DNA of 64,000 bases from an uncultured Rhodospirillaceae bacterium (GTDB lineage Bacteria > Pseudomonadota > Alphaproteobacteria > Rhodospirillales > Magnetospirillaceae). The stretch covers positions 1 to 64,000 of the forward strand of contig CALABS010000024.1 of assembly GCA_937887565.1 (NCBI GenBank), in the 5' to 3' direction. The notes under the pieces are model-generated. The model saw nothing but the letters and a program-made list of their open reading frames with translations, was not told where the DNA came from and did no database searches. A program made the position numbers and the translations under genes. Shown here piece by piece: positions 16,719 through 28,109 of this stretch (its first letter is position 1; each line of letters starts with the position of its first letter).

Positions 16719-18479
16719 TTAGAACGCCTGGCCCAGACTCAAGTAGACCTGATAGGCGTCGTCGATGCCCTGGCGCCGGTTCAAGGGCACCGCCACGTCG
16801 GCGCGGACCGGGCCGATCGGGGTATGGTAGCGCAGCCCGAGGCCCGCCCCCCAGAACAGGCGCCCGTCGAGGTCGGGAGTCCGCGACAGGTCGGCGCGCC
16901 CCGCCTCGATGAACGGCACCACGCCGATGTCGTCGGTGACCTTGAGCCGCAACTCGCCGCCGAAGCCGATGGCCGACAGCCCGCCGGTGGGATCACCCTC
17001 GGAATCCACCGGGCCGGCCATCTGGTAGCCGAACGGCCGCACCGAGCCGCCGCCGCCCACATAGAACCGCTTGTCGGCGGGCACATCCTGCAGCGTGGCC
17101 CCCCGAATGGCGCCGATCCGCCCCCACACCGCCGCGATCAGGCGCGGATCGTCGCGCAGCAGCCAGTAATGGCTGTCGTGCAGGCCGATTCGGGTGAAGC
17201 CGGTGGTACCCGGCGGCTCGATGAACGGCCGTACGACGCCGTTCAGCCGGTTGCCCCGGGTGGGGTCGAGGGGATCGTCGGTGGAATCGTGGCGGGCCTC
17301 GAGCGGCAGCGAGAAGAGCGTGAAATCGGAGGTGACGTTGTCCTCTTCCTCGAAGGTGCGCTCGCCCGCCACCGAGGCCACCGCCGACCAGGTGGGAGTC
17401 AGGTTCCACGCCACGCCGGCGGAGGCGCCGAGCGTGCGGGTGACGAAGGCATCGGTGCGGCGCTCCTCGCCGGTGGTCGAAACCACCAGATTCTGGTCGG
17501 CGGCGAGGAAGTCCGGTTCCGAGAAATCCAGATCCAAGGCGTTGCGGATCTCGCTGGCGATGGCCGAGGCGCGCAGCCTTTCACCGCCGCCCATCAGGTT
17601 GCGATGCTCCCAGAACGCCCGGCCGCCGAAGCCTTCCGACGACGACCAGTCGGCGCCGAAGCCGATCGAACGGTGACGCGCCTCGCGCAGGTCGATGGTG
17701 ACCGGCAGCAGGCCCGTCTCGGTCAAGCCGGTGCCGGTGGCGATCTTGACGGAATCGAACAGCCGGCTGGCCACCAGCGTCTCCCGCAGGGTCTCGACCC
17801 GGGAGACCGAGAACACCTCGCCCTGGCTCCACGGGATGCGTCGGCGGACGACCTTTTCCTCGACATCCTCGAGGCCCTTGACGCTCACCGCGCCGAAGCG
17901 CGCCCGGCCGCCGGTCTCCACCGTCACCGCTACCGCCATGCGGTGGGTGGCGAAATCCACCTCGACCCGGCGGTCGGCGACCGTGGCCAGCGGATATCCC
18001 TGCTCGGCCAGGCTTCGCAGCAACGCGGCCTGGGCGGCGACGACGGCCTCGGCGCGCCCGCGCTGGCCCAGCTCCAGTCCCAGGGCGTCCAGGGGCACCG
18101 GGACCGGCGACGGTTGCCCGTCGGGGACACGATAGTCGACGCTGTAGCGATCCAGAGTGAACGCCTCGCCCTGGTCGATGGCGATCCGCACCGGCACCGG
18201 CGGGCCGCCCTCGGCCACCGTCACCTCCACCTCGGCGGCGTAATACCCCTCGGACCGCAGGACTTCGCGGATCCGCTCGACATCCTCGGCGGCGCGACGC
18301 TCCAGGGCCGTCCGGCTGGCCGGTGGCTCGTCGGCCAGCGCGGTCAGACGGGCGGCCTCGGCGATCCTGTCCCTGAGGTCGCCCCGCACGCCCTCGATGT
18401 CGACGGTATAGGGAAGCTCCTGCGCCACCGCCGGCACCGGCGCGGCAAGGGCGGCCAGCACCCACAACACACGGCGCAT
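16719..18479 (-). CDS. tamA: TamA, outer-membrane translocation and assembly module (BamA/Omp85 family)
   Basis: A 586-residue Omp85-family protein. A signal peptide (about residues 1-20, ending AVAQ) is followed by POTRA domains (about 25-270) and a C-terminal 16-stranded barrel domain (Bac_surface_Ag). Barrel markers are LDPTRGNRLNGV, GGGGSVRPFGYQ (the substrate-lid RxFGY motif region) and a final strand ending in Phe (VYLSLGQAF), the usual signal for outer-membrane insertion. ATG at 18479 is chosen: GGAGAAGG lies six bases before it, while the in-frame GTG four codons earlier has none. The gene is the first of a tamA-tamB operon. Confidence 0.93.
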   Translation of the reverse strand: MRRVLWVLAALAAPVPAVAQELPYTVDIEGVRGDLRDRIAEAARLTALADEPPASRTALERRAAEDVERIREVLRSEGYYAAEVEVTVAEGGPPVPVRIAIDQGEAFTLDRYSVDYRVPDGQPSPVPVPLDALGLELGQRGRAEAVVAAQAALLRSLAEQGYPLATVADRRVEVDFATHRMAVAVTVETGGRARFGAVSVKGLEDVEEKVVRRRIPWSQGEVFSVSRVETLRETLVASRLFDSVKIATGTGLTETGLLPVTIDLREARHRSIGFGADWSSSEGFGGRAFWEHRNLMGGGERLRASAIASEIRNALDLDFSEPDFLAADQNLVVSTTGEERRTDAFVTRTLGASAGVAWNLTPTWSAVASVAGERTFEEEDNVTSDFTLFSLPLEARHDSTDDPLDPTRGNRLNGVVRPFIEPPGTTGFTRIGLHDSHYWLLRDDPRLIAAVWGRIGAIRGATLQDVPADKRFYVGGGGSVRPFGYQMAGPVDSEGDPTGGLSAIGFGGELRLKVTDDIGVVPFIEAGRADLSRTPDLDGRLFWGAGLGLRYHTPIGPVRADVAVPLNRRQGIDDAYQVYLSLGQAF

Positions 18480-18577
18480 CGCCTTCTCCACCCGGCCGTG
18501 ACCCGAGGCGAGTGTAGGAAGGCAGGGCGGCGCAAGGAACGTGGCCGGACGGCGTGCGACTTACGGCAGGGGGCGGT

Positions 18578-19804
18578 TCAGGGCTTCCGGGGGGGAGCCG
18601 GAGGCACCACCTCCTCGACCCAATGCATGGGACAGGCGACGGCCTGACGGTCGCGCCAGTCCTTGAGGACCGGGAAGCGGATCTCATGGGTGTAGCGCCC
18701 GCGGGCGTCGCGGGTGACCTTGCGCGCGTACCAGGTCAGGATGGGGAAATGATTGGTGTTGAAGCGGAACCGCCCCCGCACAGAGACGAAATCGGCCCGC
18801 CTGAGGCCGGCGCGCAGCGCGTCATGGTCCCCGGTCTTGCCACCGGTGGCGCGCAGCGCCGAGTCGATCAGAAAGGCGGCGTCATAGCCGCGCGCGGCCC
18901 AGATGGTGGCGGGGCGGCCCAGTTCGGCCTCGAATTCGGTGACCATCCGCTTGTTGGGAATGCTGTCGAGGTCGGGGCTCCAGGTGGCGAGGCTGACCAC
19001 CTCCAGCGCCGCCTCGCCCATGGCCGGCAGGGTCGGCCGCTCGACGGCCGCCGCCGTGGCGATGAGCGGGATGTCCGCCTTGACGCCGTCACTGTCCAGC
19101 GCCCGCGCGAAGGCCACCCCCATGCCGCCGGTCAGCAGCGAATAGACCGCATCGGGCTTGAGCGCGCGGATGCGCGCCACCTCGGCGTCGTAGACCGGCT
19201 GCCCGAGGCGGGGGGTCAGCACGGCGCTGACCTCGCCCGGGAAGGTTCGCCTGAGCGCGGCGACGGCGGCCGGGGTGGCGTCGGTGTCGGGCCCCACCAC
19301 GACGACCCGCCCCGCGCCCTCGCTGGTGAGGTAGGTTCCGACCGCCTCGTGGGCGCCGTCCAATGGCGCCGCGAGATCGAAGAAATACGGGCTGCACCCG
19401 GTCCCCGCCAGGGCGGATGGCGCCAGGTCCAGGTTGAAGACGAACAGCCGCTGGTCCAGCAGCATGGGGACGATGGCGGCAAGGCTTGGCAGGGAAACCC
19501 CCGTCAGGACCATGTCCACCCGCTCGCGCTCCAGCAGACGCCTGACCTGGGCCACCGCCTGGTCGGGCGAGCCCTTGTCGTCCACCGGCACGACGCGGAC
19601 CTCCTGGTTGGCGAACCGGCCGCCGAGCTGGCGAAGGGCCAGGTTGAAGCCGTCCACCAGATCCTGGCCGGCCAGGGCGCCCGGCCCCGTCTGGGTGGCG
19701 ACCAGGCCGACGACGATGGATGGGTCGGCCGCGCCCGGCAGCGCCCGCGCCGGCGCCGGCAGCAGTCCGAGCAACATCAGCAAGGCGGCGAACGGCCGAC
19801 GCAT
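18578..19804 (-). CDS. Orphan Liv-type periplasmic binding protein
   Basis: A 408-residue protein with a signal peptide (residues 1-22, ending ARALPG) and a type 1 periplasmic-binding fold similar to LivJ/Peripla_BP_6. Recognisable parts are IVVGLVATQTGPGALAGQD after the signal peptide and VVPVDDKGSPDQAVAQVRRL. It is only distantly related to the LivJ encoded at 9822-10973. No permease or ATPase gene lies beside it: the flanking genes are tamA (98 bases downstream) and tex (19 bases upstream, same strand). It might serve a transporter elsewhere, share the nearby Liv permeases, or act as a periplasmic sensor. The start is the ATG after GGAAGGGG, where the signal peptide begins. Confidence 0.8.
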   Translation of the reverse strand: MRRPFAALLMLLGLLPAPARALPGAADPSIVVGLVATQTGPGALAGQDLVDGFNLALRQLGGRFANQEVRVVPVDDKGSPDQAVAQVRRLLERERVDMVLTGVSLPSLAAIVPMLLDQRLFVFNLDLAPSALAGTGCSPYFFDLAAPLDGAHEAVGTYLTSEGAGRVVVVGPDTDATPAAVAALRRTFPGEVSAVLTPRLGQPVYDAEVARIRALKPDAVYSLLTGGMGVAFARALDSDGVKADIPLIATAAAVERPTLPAMGEAALEVVSLATWSPDLDSIPNKRMVTEFEAELGRPATIWAARGYDAAFLIDSALRATGGKTGDHDALRAGLRRADFVSVRGRFRFNTNHFPILTWYARKVTRDARGRYTHEIRFPVLKDWRDRQAVACPMHWVEEVVPPAPPRKP

Positions 19805-19823
19805 CCCGACCCCTTCCCTTCCA

Positions 19824-22130
<2,307 letters not shown>

Positions 22131-22495
22131 GCGGTCCCTGGTCCGGAGTTGGTCGGAGGGTGGGTTTACCCGAAGCGGGCCGTGGGGGGAAGCCCCCCCT
22201 TGGGGATGCCGGGGCCGTCACAATTCCGCCACACAACCCTGCTCTCCTGTCGGCGGGATACATCGACGGGGGAGGTCCCGGCGCGAGCCGGGACGGCGGC
22301 GAGCCATGGAAATCCGCCACATCGGAGACCGGCGCGAGAACGGACGAGACCCGTCGCCCAACTGGACAGAACCCGCCGATTTGGATAATGTCCGCTGCCA
22401 TTCGACCAGTTGGTCGCGGCACCCTTCCTTCCTCCACAACCGCGCCGGCGCGCCCCTCGCGACCGTGCCCATCCGCCAACGGGCTTAGACTCCAA
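22131..22495. other. Intergenic region between divergent tex and the glucan synthase
   Basis: This 365-base gap holds no convincing gene: open frames crossing it lack coding character and ribosome sites. Its clearest structure is a perfect 8-bp stem with a GCGA (GNRA-type) tetraloop at 22275-22294. It must contain the promoters of two divergent genes, but no clean -35/-10 pair is apparent. I considered and could not match a cyclic di-GMP riboswitch. Confidence 0.6.
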
Positions 22496-25228
22496 ATGCG
22501 TCTTTCCGGCTTCGTGGTCCTGGTGCTCATCGTCCTCGGCAATCTTGGGTTCTGGGCCTTCCTGAACCGGCCGCAATCGGGCCTGCCGTGGGAGGGAACC
22601 ATCCGGTCGGTCTCGTTCAGCCCGTCACGGGCCGACGACGACCCGACCCTGGTGCGCCAGAACCCGTGGATGGACGAGAGCAAGCTCGCCACCCGCGACG
22701 AAATGGACGAGGACCTCGCCATGCTGGCCGGCAAGGTCGAGCAGGTGCGCACCTATTCGACGCTGGAGGGCCTGGACCAGGTGCCGGCCCTGGCCGCCCG
22801 TCACGGCATCAAGGCGTTGCCCGGCGCCTGGGTGGACGAGCGCCTGGCCCGCAACGAAGCGGAGATCCGCAACCTGATCCGCATCGCCCGCGACAATCCC
22901 AACGTGGACCGGGTGATCGTCGGCAACGAGAACCTGACCCTGCACCGCCTGACCCCGGAGCAGATGGTCCGCTATCTGCGCCGCGTGCGCGCCGAACTGC
23001 CCGGCCGGGTCAAGGTCAGCACCGCCGAGGCCTGGGCCATCTGGCTGGAGCATCCCGAACTGGCCGAGGCGGTGGACTTCATCACCATCCACACCCTGCC
23101 CTATTGGGAACCGGGCGGCGTCCACATCGACAACGCCCTGGACTTCACCAAGCACATGCTGGCCGAGGTCCGCAAGGCCTATCCCGACAAGCCGATCTTC
23201 ATCGGCGAGGTGGGCTGGCCGTCGGCCGGCCGCAACAACGGCCTCGCCGAGCCCTCGCTGGTCAACGAGGCGCTGTTCCTGCGCCACTTCCTGAACTGGG
23301 CGCACGAGGAGGACCTGGACTACAACATCGTCGAGGCCTTCGACCAGCCGTGGAAGATGAACCTGGACGGGACCTCGTCGGAAAAGCACTGGGGCATCTT
23401 CACCGTCGAGCGCCAGCCCAAGTTCAACTGGATCGGCCCGGTCATCGAATTCCAGGAATGGCCGTTCCAGGCCGCCGCCGCCACCTTGATCGCCTTCCTG
23501 CCCATGGCCTGGTTCCTGTGGCGATGGAAGGATCTGCGGCTGGTCGGCAAGGTGTTCTTCGCCATGCTGGTGCAGATCGCCGCCACCCTGGTCATCTGGA
23601 CCATGTCGACCCCGGTCATGCGCGACGTGGCGCCGGCCACCGAGCTGATGCTGGGCATCCTGCTGCCGGCCCAGCTGCTGCTGGTGATCGTGGTGCTGAT
23701 CAACGGCATCGAGCTGACCGAGCTGACCTGGGCCGGGCGGCTGAAGCGCGCCTTCACGCCGCTTCCCCCCGACACCATCAAGCGCTTCCCCAAGGTGTCG
23801 CTGCACCTGCCGTGCTACAACGAGCCACCCGAGATGGTGAAGCTGACCATCGATTCGCTGCTGGCCCTCGACTATCCCAACATCGAGATCCTGGTGCTGG
23901 ACAACAACACCAGGAAGGAGGAGGTGTGGCGCCCCGTCGAGGAGTACTGCAAGCAGTTCCCCGACAAGGTGCGGTTCTTCCACCTGGCGCCGTGGCCGGG
24001 CGCCAAGGCCGGCGCGCTGAATTTCGGCCTGTCGGTCACCGCCCCCGACGCGGAGATCATCGGCGTGGTCGATTCCGACTACCAGGTGCGCAAGGACTGG
24101 CTGCGGTCGCTGGTGCCCTATTTCGACGACCCCAAGGTCGGCCACGTGCAGGCGCCCCAGGACCACCGCGACTGGGAACACGACCTGTTCAAGGAAATGA
24201 TCAACTGGGAATACGCCGGCTTCTTCGACATCGGCATGGTGTTCCGCAACGAGGCCAACGCCATCATCCAGCACGGCACCATGACCCTGGTCCGCAAGGA
24301 GGCGATGGAGAAGGCCGGCCGCTGGGCGGAATGGTGCATCGTCGAGGACGCCGAACTGGGCCTCAGGATGATGCAGATCGGCTATGAATCGGTCTACATC
24401 CAGGAGCGCATGGGCCACGGCCTGGTCCCCGACAGCTTCATGGCCTACAAGAAACAGCGCTTCCGCTGGGCCTATGGCGCCGTCCAGATCCTCAAGGCCC
24501 ACTGGAAGAGCCTGATTCCCTTCAAGAAGACCGGGCTGACCGCCGGCCAGAAATACCATTTCGTGTCGGGCTGGCTGCCGTGGTTCGCCGACGGCTTCTA
24601 CCTGATGTTCTGCCTGCTCAGCCTGCTGTGGTCGGCCGGCATGGTCTTCGCGCCGCGCTATTTCGACACGCCCTTGGCCTTCTTCATCCTGCCCACGGTG
24701 GGCGTCTTCGTGGCCAAGATCGTCCACCACATCTTCCTGTACTCGACCCGCGTCAAGTGCAGCTGGAAGCGGCGCTGGCTGTCGGCCGTGGCCGGCATGG
24801 GGCTGACCTACGCCATCGCCTGGGCCATGTGGCAGGGCGTGTTCACCAAGTCGACTCCCTTCATGCGCACCCCCAAGATGGCCGAGAAGGTCGGCCTCAG
24901 GGACGCCATCAAGATGACGCTGGAGGAAACCTCGCTGATGGGCGCCCACTGGCTGGCGGCGTTCATGGTCCTGTTCGCCCCCACCCTCGCCGTCGGCGTC
25001 GCGGCGCTGTTCGGCGGCGGCAACCCCCTGACGGCCATGGCCACCGGCGAGGCGCTGCGCAACTACTACGACCCCGAGATCCGGCTGTGGGCGGCGGTGC
25101 TGGTGGTCCAGAGCATGCCGTTCCTGGCCGCGCTGGTGACCTCGATCATCTCGACCCTGCCGTCCAAGGCGCCGGCGGCGCCGGTATCCTCCACCAGCAA
25201 GGAGACCAGCTCCTGCGCCCACGCCTGA
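22496..25228 (+). CDS. GH17-GT2 fusion, beta-glucan synthase (NdvB-like)
   Basis: A 910-residue integral membrane protein. After an N-terminal membrane anchor (about residues 3-23), residues about 60-310 form a glycoside hydrolase family 17 domain with the nucleophile motif GEVGWPS (Glu about 238) and an upstream GNEN acid/base motif. Two membrane helices follow, then a processive GT2 domain (about 430-700) with VDSDYQ (Asp 526, Asp 528), the catalytic IVEDAELGL and the QRFRW motif at about 654-658. The C-terminal region has several membrane helices. Proteins of this GH17-GT2 arrangement, such as Pseudomonas NdvB, make beta-1,3-linked periplasmic or cyclic glucans; that product is the best guess here. 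The ATG at 22496 is chosen because the hydrophobic anchor begins there and upstream sequence is non-coding in character. Confidence 0.85.
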   Translation: MRLSGFVVLVLIVLGNLGFWAFLNRPQSGLPWEGTIRSVSFSPSRADDDPTLVRQNPWMDESKLATRDEMDEDLAMLAGKVEQVRTYSTLEGLDQVPALAARHGIKALPGAWVDERLARNEAEIRNLIRIARDNPNVDRVIVGNENLTLHRLTPEQMVRYLRRVRAELPGRVKVSTAEAWAIWLEHPELAEAVDFITIHTLPYWEPGGVHIDNALDFTKHMLAEVRKAYPDKPIFIGEVGWPSAGRNNGLAEPSLVNEALFLRHFLNWAHEEDLDYNIVEAFDQPWKMNLDGTSSEKHWGIFTVERQPKFNWIGPVIEFQEWPFQAAAATLIAFLPMAWFLWRWKDLRLVGKVFFAMLVQIAATLVIWTMSTPVMRDVAPATELMLGILLPAQLLLVIVVLINGIELTELTWAGRLKRAFTPLPPDTIKRFPKVSLHLPCYNEPPEMVKLTIDSLLALDYPNIEILVLDNNTRKEEVWRPVEEYCKQFPDKVRFFHLAPWPGAKAGALNFGLSVTAPDAEIIGVVDSDYQVRKDWLRSLVPYFDDPKVGHVQAPQDHRDWEHDLFKEMINWEYAGFFDIGMVFRNEANAIIQHGTMTLVRKEAMEKAGRWAEWCIVEDAELGLRMMQIGYESVYIQERMGHGLVPDSFMAYKKQRFRWAYGAVQILKAHWKSLIPFKKTGLTAGQKYHFVSGWLPWFADGFYLMFCLLSLLWSAGMVFAPRYFDTPLAFFILPTVGVFVAKIVHHIFLYSTRVKCSWKRRWLSAVAGMGLTYAIAWAMWQGVFTKSTPFMRTPKMAEKVGLRDAIKMTLEETSLMGAHWLAAFMVLFAPTLAVGVAALFGGGNPLTAMATGEALRNYYDPEIRLWAAVLVVQSMPFLAALVTSIISTLPSKAPAAPVSSTSKETSSCAHA

Positions 25229-25256
25229 GGCGCGGCGAGGCTTGCATGGCCGCGCC
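25229..25256 (+). terminator. Hairpin directly after the glucan synthase stop
   Basis: An 8-bp GC stem (25229-25236 with 25249-25256) begins at the base after the stop codon. There is no T run, so it may be a processing or rho-dependent boundary before hupU, which begins 50 bases further on. Confidence 0.35.
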
Positions 25257-25305
25257 CCGGCCGCCTAATCTGACCGCCGCATGACGTGATCGGGAGGATG
25301 TGGGC

Positions 25306-26295
25306 GTGGATGGCGGGTTCGGCGTTCTGTGGCTGCAGGCCGGCGGGTGCGGCGGCTGCACCATGTCGGCGCTGGCGGCCGACGACGTCGGCCTGGTCAA
25401 GGCTTTGGGGCGGTTCGGCATCCGCCTGCTGTGGCACCCCTCCCTGTCCGAGGAGTCCGGCCCCGAGGCGCTCGACATCCTGACCGCCGCCGCCCAGGGC
25501 CGGCTCAGGGTCGACGCCCTCTGTGTCGAGGGTGCGGTGCTGACCGGGCCGAACGGCAGCGGCCGGTTCCAGATCCTGTCCGGCACCGGTCGCCCCATGG
25601 CGCGGTGGATCGCCGACATCGCCGCCCACGCCCACGCGGTGGTGGCGGTCGGCTCCTGCGCCGCCTATGGGGGCGTCCCCATGGCGGGCATGAACCCCTC
25701 CGACGCGGTCGGCCTGCAATACGATGGCGGCCTTCTGGGCGCCGAGTTCCGCGCGCGCTCGGGACTGCCGGTGGTCAACGTGGCCGGCTGCGCGCCCCAT
25801 CCCGGCTGGTTGGTCGAGACCCTGGCCGAGCTGGCTCTCGGAACCCTGACGGCCGACAAGCTCGACGCCCTGGGCCGGCCCCGTGCCTTCGCCGACCACC
25901 TGGCCCATCACGGTTGCGGCCGCAACGAGTTCTACGAGTTCAAGGCCAGCGCTGCCCGGCCCTCGGATCGCGGCTGCCTGATGGAGAATCTGGGCTGCAA
26001 GGCCACCCAGGCACCCGGCGACTGCAACCTGCGACGCTGGAACGGCTTTGGCTCGTGCACCGATGGCGGCTTTGCCTGCGTCGCCTGCACCAGCCCCGGC
26101 TTCCAGGACCCCGGGGCGCCGTTCCAGGAGACCCCCAAGGTGGCCGGCATCCCGGTCGGCCTGCCGGTGGACATGCCCAAGGCGTGGTTCGTGGCGCTGG
26201 CGGCGCTGTCCAAGTCGGCGACGCCGCAACGGGTGCGGGCCAACGCCCACGCCGACCACGTCGTCGTTCCCCCCGCCCGCAAGCCCGCCAAATGA
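25306..26295 (+). CDS. hupU: Regulatory (H2-sensing) [NiFe]-hydrogenase small subunit HupU/HoxB
   Basis: A 329-residue iron-sulfur subunit of a group 2b [NiFe]-hydrogenase. It begins with FGVLWLQAGGCGGCTMSAL, without the Tat signal peptide and the C-terminal membrane anchor that mark energy-conserving uptake enzymes. Cluster ligands are spread as expected: GGCGGC, VGSCAAYGG, VAGCAPHPGW, HHGCGRNEF, GCLMENLGC and a distal set in CTDGGFACVACTSPGF. Such proteins pair with HupV/HoxC to sense H2 and signal to a histidine kinase (HupT/HoxJ). The GTG at 25306 is preferred because GGAGG lies eight bases before it; the GTG at 25300 is too close. It overlaps hupV by four bases. Confidence 0.9.
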   Translation: MDGGFGVLWLQAGGCGGCTMSALAADDVGLVKALGRFGIRLLWHPSLSEESGPEALDILTAAAQGRLRVDALCVEGAVLTGPNGSGRFQILSGTGRPMARWIADIAAHAHAVVAVGSCAAYGGVPMAGMNPSDAVGLQYDGGLLGAEFRARSGLPVVNVAGCAPHPGWLVETLAELALGTLTADKLDALGRPRAFADHLAHHGCGRNEFYEFKASAARPSDRGCLMENLGCKATQAPGDCNLRRWNGFGSCTDGGFACVACTSPGFQDPGAPFQETPKVAGIPVGLPVDMPKAWFVALAALSKSATPQRVRANAHADHVVVPPARKPAK

Positions 26296-27668
26296 CGAGA
26301 TTGATCCTGGGGCCGTTCAACCGGGTCGAGGGCGACCTGGAGGTGACGCTGGACGTCAGCGACGGCGTGGTCGCCGACGCGCGCGTCACCGCCCCCATGT
26401 ACCGGGGCTTCGAGCGCATCCTGCACGGCCGGCCGGCCGCCGACGCCCTGGTCATCGCGCCCCGCATCTGCGGCATCTGCTCGGTGTCGCAGTCGGTGGC
26501 CGCCGCCCGCGCCCTGGCCGCCGTTTCCGGGGCCGAGGCGCCGCCCAACGGGCGGCTTGCCGCCGACCTGGTCCTGGCCTGCGAGAACGCCGCCGACCAC
26601 CTGACCCATTTCGTGCTGTTCTTCATGCCCGACTTCGCGCGGGCCTGCTACGCCGCGCGCCCGTGGTTCGAGGAGGCACGCCGCCGCTTCGCCGCCGGCG
26701 ACGGCGAGGCGGGGCGGCGGCTGATCCCGGCGCGGGCGCGTTTCCTGCACCTGATGGGGCTCCTGGCCGGCAAGTGGCCGCATTCGCTGGCGCTGCAGCC
26801 GGGCGGCACCACCAAGGCGGTGGATTCCGGCGAGCGCATGCGGCTGCTGTCGATCCTGGCCGAATTCCGCGAGGCCCTGGAAGCCGAGCTCTATGGCGGC
26901 CGGCTGGAGGCCGTCGCGGCGCTCGCCGCGCCCGACTGGACCGGGGGCGACCTGGGCCTGTTCCTGCGCATCGCCCGCGACCTCGGCCTGGACCGGCTGG
27001 GGCGCGGCCCCGGCGCCTTCCTGTCCCATGGCAGCTTCGATCTCTTCCCGGCCGGCGCGGTGGTGGACGGCCGATGGCGCGCCCTCGACGCCGCCACCGT
27101 CACCGAGGACCTCAGCCATTCCTGGATGGCCACCGCCGACCTCCCCGATGCCGACAAGCCCGCCGCCTACAGCTGGTGCAAGGCACCGCGCCTGGATGGC
27201 AGGGTGGTGGAGACCGGCGCGCTGGCCCGCCAGGTGGTGGCCGGCGATCCGCTGGCGCTGGCGCTGGTGGCCGAGTCCGGCGGCACCGTCCGCGACCGGG
27301 TGCTGATGCGGCTGGTGGAACTGGCGCGGCTGGTGGTCGCCATGGAGGGCTGGGCGCGGGCGCTCGAACCCGGCCAGCCCTTCTGCGCCGGACCGCCCCA
27401 TCCGCCCCGGGGAACCGCCGCCGGTTTGGTGGAAGCGGCTCGCGGCGCCCTGGGCCACTGGCTGAGGGTGGCGGACGGCGCCATCGCCTCCTATGCCATC
27501 GTCGCCCCCACCACCTGGAATTTCAGCCCCCGCGACGCCGCCGGCACCCCCGGCGCCCTCGAACAGGCCCTGGCCGGCACTCCCATCCCCGCCGGCGACC
27601 GCAACCCGGTCGCCGTCCAGCACGTGGTCCGCAGCTTCGACCCGTGCATGGCCTGCACGGTGCATTAG
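26292..27668 (+). CDS. hupV: Regulatory (H2-sensing) [NiFe]-hydrogenase large subunit HupV/HoxC
   Basis: A 458-residue catalytic subunit. The N-terminal nickel motif is RICGICSVSQ: the His normally found after the second Cys in uptake hydrogenases is Gln, as is typical for H2 sensors. The C-terminal motif is DPCMACTVH and the protein ends exactly at that His, so there is no cleavable C-terminal extension and no need for an endopeptidase; this too is a sensor feature. The ATG overlaps the hupU stop (ATGA). No hupT/hoxJ kinase, hupR/hoxA regulator, structural hydrogenase or hyp maturation gene lies nearby, so signalling partners must be elsewhere or different. Confidence 0.92.
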   Translation: MTRLILGPFNRVEGDLEVTLDVSDGVVADARVTAPMYRGFERILHGRPAADALVIAPRICGICSVSQSVAAARALAAVSGAEAPPNGRLAADLVLACENAADHLTHFVLFFMPDFARACYAARPWFEEARRRFAAGDGEAGRRLIPARARFLHLMGLLAGKWPHSLALQPGGTTKAVDSGERMRLLSILAEFREALEAELYGGRLEAVAALAAPDWTGGDLGLFLRIARDLGLDRLGRGPGAFLSHGSFDLFPAGAVVDGRWRALDAATVTEDLSHSWMATADLPDADKPAAYSWCKAPRLDGRVVETGALARQVVAGDPLALALVAESGGTVRDRVLMRLVELARLVVAMEGWARALEPGQPFCAGPPHPPRGTAAGLVEAARGALGHWLRVADGAIASYAIVAPTTWNFSPRDAAGTPGALEQALAGTPIPAGDRNPVAVQHVVRSFDPCMACTVH

Positions 27669-27739
27669 GGGCAAGCACCTGTTTTTACTGATAAATTTCT
27701 GCGCTCTCCCGGATTTCTCCCGATCAGCAATCGGAAACG

Positions 27740-28087
27740 CTAATGCGCCCGCCCCGGGAACAAGGGCGGGATTCGGCGGCCGCCGCCGGGCGGCGAAGCC
27801 GACCGGTTCCTCCTGCGCCCCGAAGCCGTGCGGCTGGCCGGGCAGGCATGTTGGCGCGGCGGGTTGAATCCCCCCTCGGCCAGGGCGTCCAGGATGGCCT
27901 TGGCCGAGGTCAGGTTCGGGTCGTAATGCACCAGCAGACTGCCGGTGAGTTGGCGGGCCTCGACGGCTCGAACCCCGGCAACGGCCTTGATCGACCGGCG
28001 AGCGGATGCCACCGCGCACGGATTGCGGCGCAGGACCTCCATGCGCATGCGCAGCCGGCCGGGGAGGTGGTGAATGGTGTTGTTCAT
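27740..28087 (-). CDS. Small HMA_2-like domain protein
   Basis: A 115-residue protein with an HMA_2-type ferredoxin-like domain (about residues 5-80). It opens HHLPGRLRMRM and contains GVRAVEARQLTGSLLVHYD, the usual strand-turn-strand of this domain; the CxxC metal-binding pair of classical HMA domains is absent. The C-terminal 35 residues are basic and look unstructured. It is divergent from, and only 22 bases from, a second HMA_2-like gene (28110-28608). Function unknown; HMA_2 proteins often accompany metal-transport genes, but none is next to it here. Confidence 0.7.
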   Translation of the reverse strand: MNNTIHHLPGRLRMRMEVLRRNPCAVASARRSIKAVAGVRAVEARQLTGSLLVHYDPNLTSAKAILDALAEGGFNPPRQHACPASRTASGRRRNRSASPPGGGRRIPPLFPGRAH

Positions 28088-28109
28088 GCCCGCACCATAG
28101 CCGGGCTCG

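Noticed and set aside
22131..22495. Possible cyclic di-GMP riboswitch upstream of the glucan synthase
   Set aside because: Only one hairpin with a GNRA loop was found; the conserved two-helix core and its unpaired purines were not matched.
22625..25222. 865-residue antisense frame across the glucan synthase gene
   Set aside because: It is a shadow of the real gene on the plus strand: no ribosome site, composition rich in His/Gln/Arg/Gly, and no recognisable motif.
25306..27668. hupUV as an energy-conserving uptake hydrogenase
   Set aside because: No Tat signal peptide on the small subunit, Gln in place of His in the first nickel motif, and no cleavable C-terminal extension.
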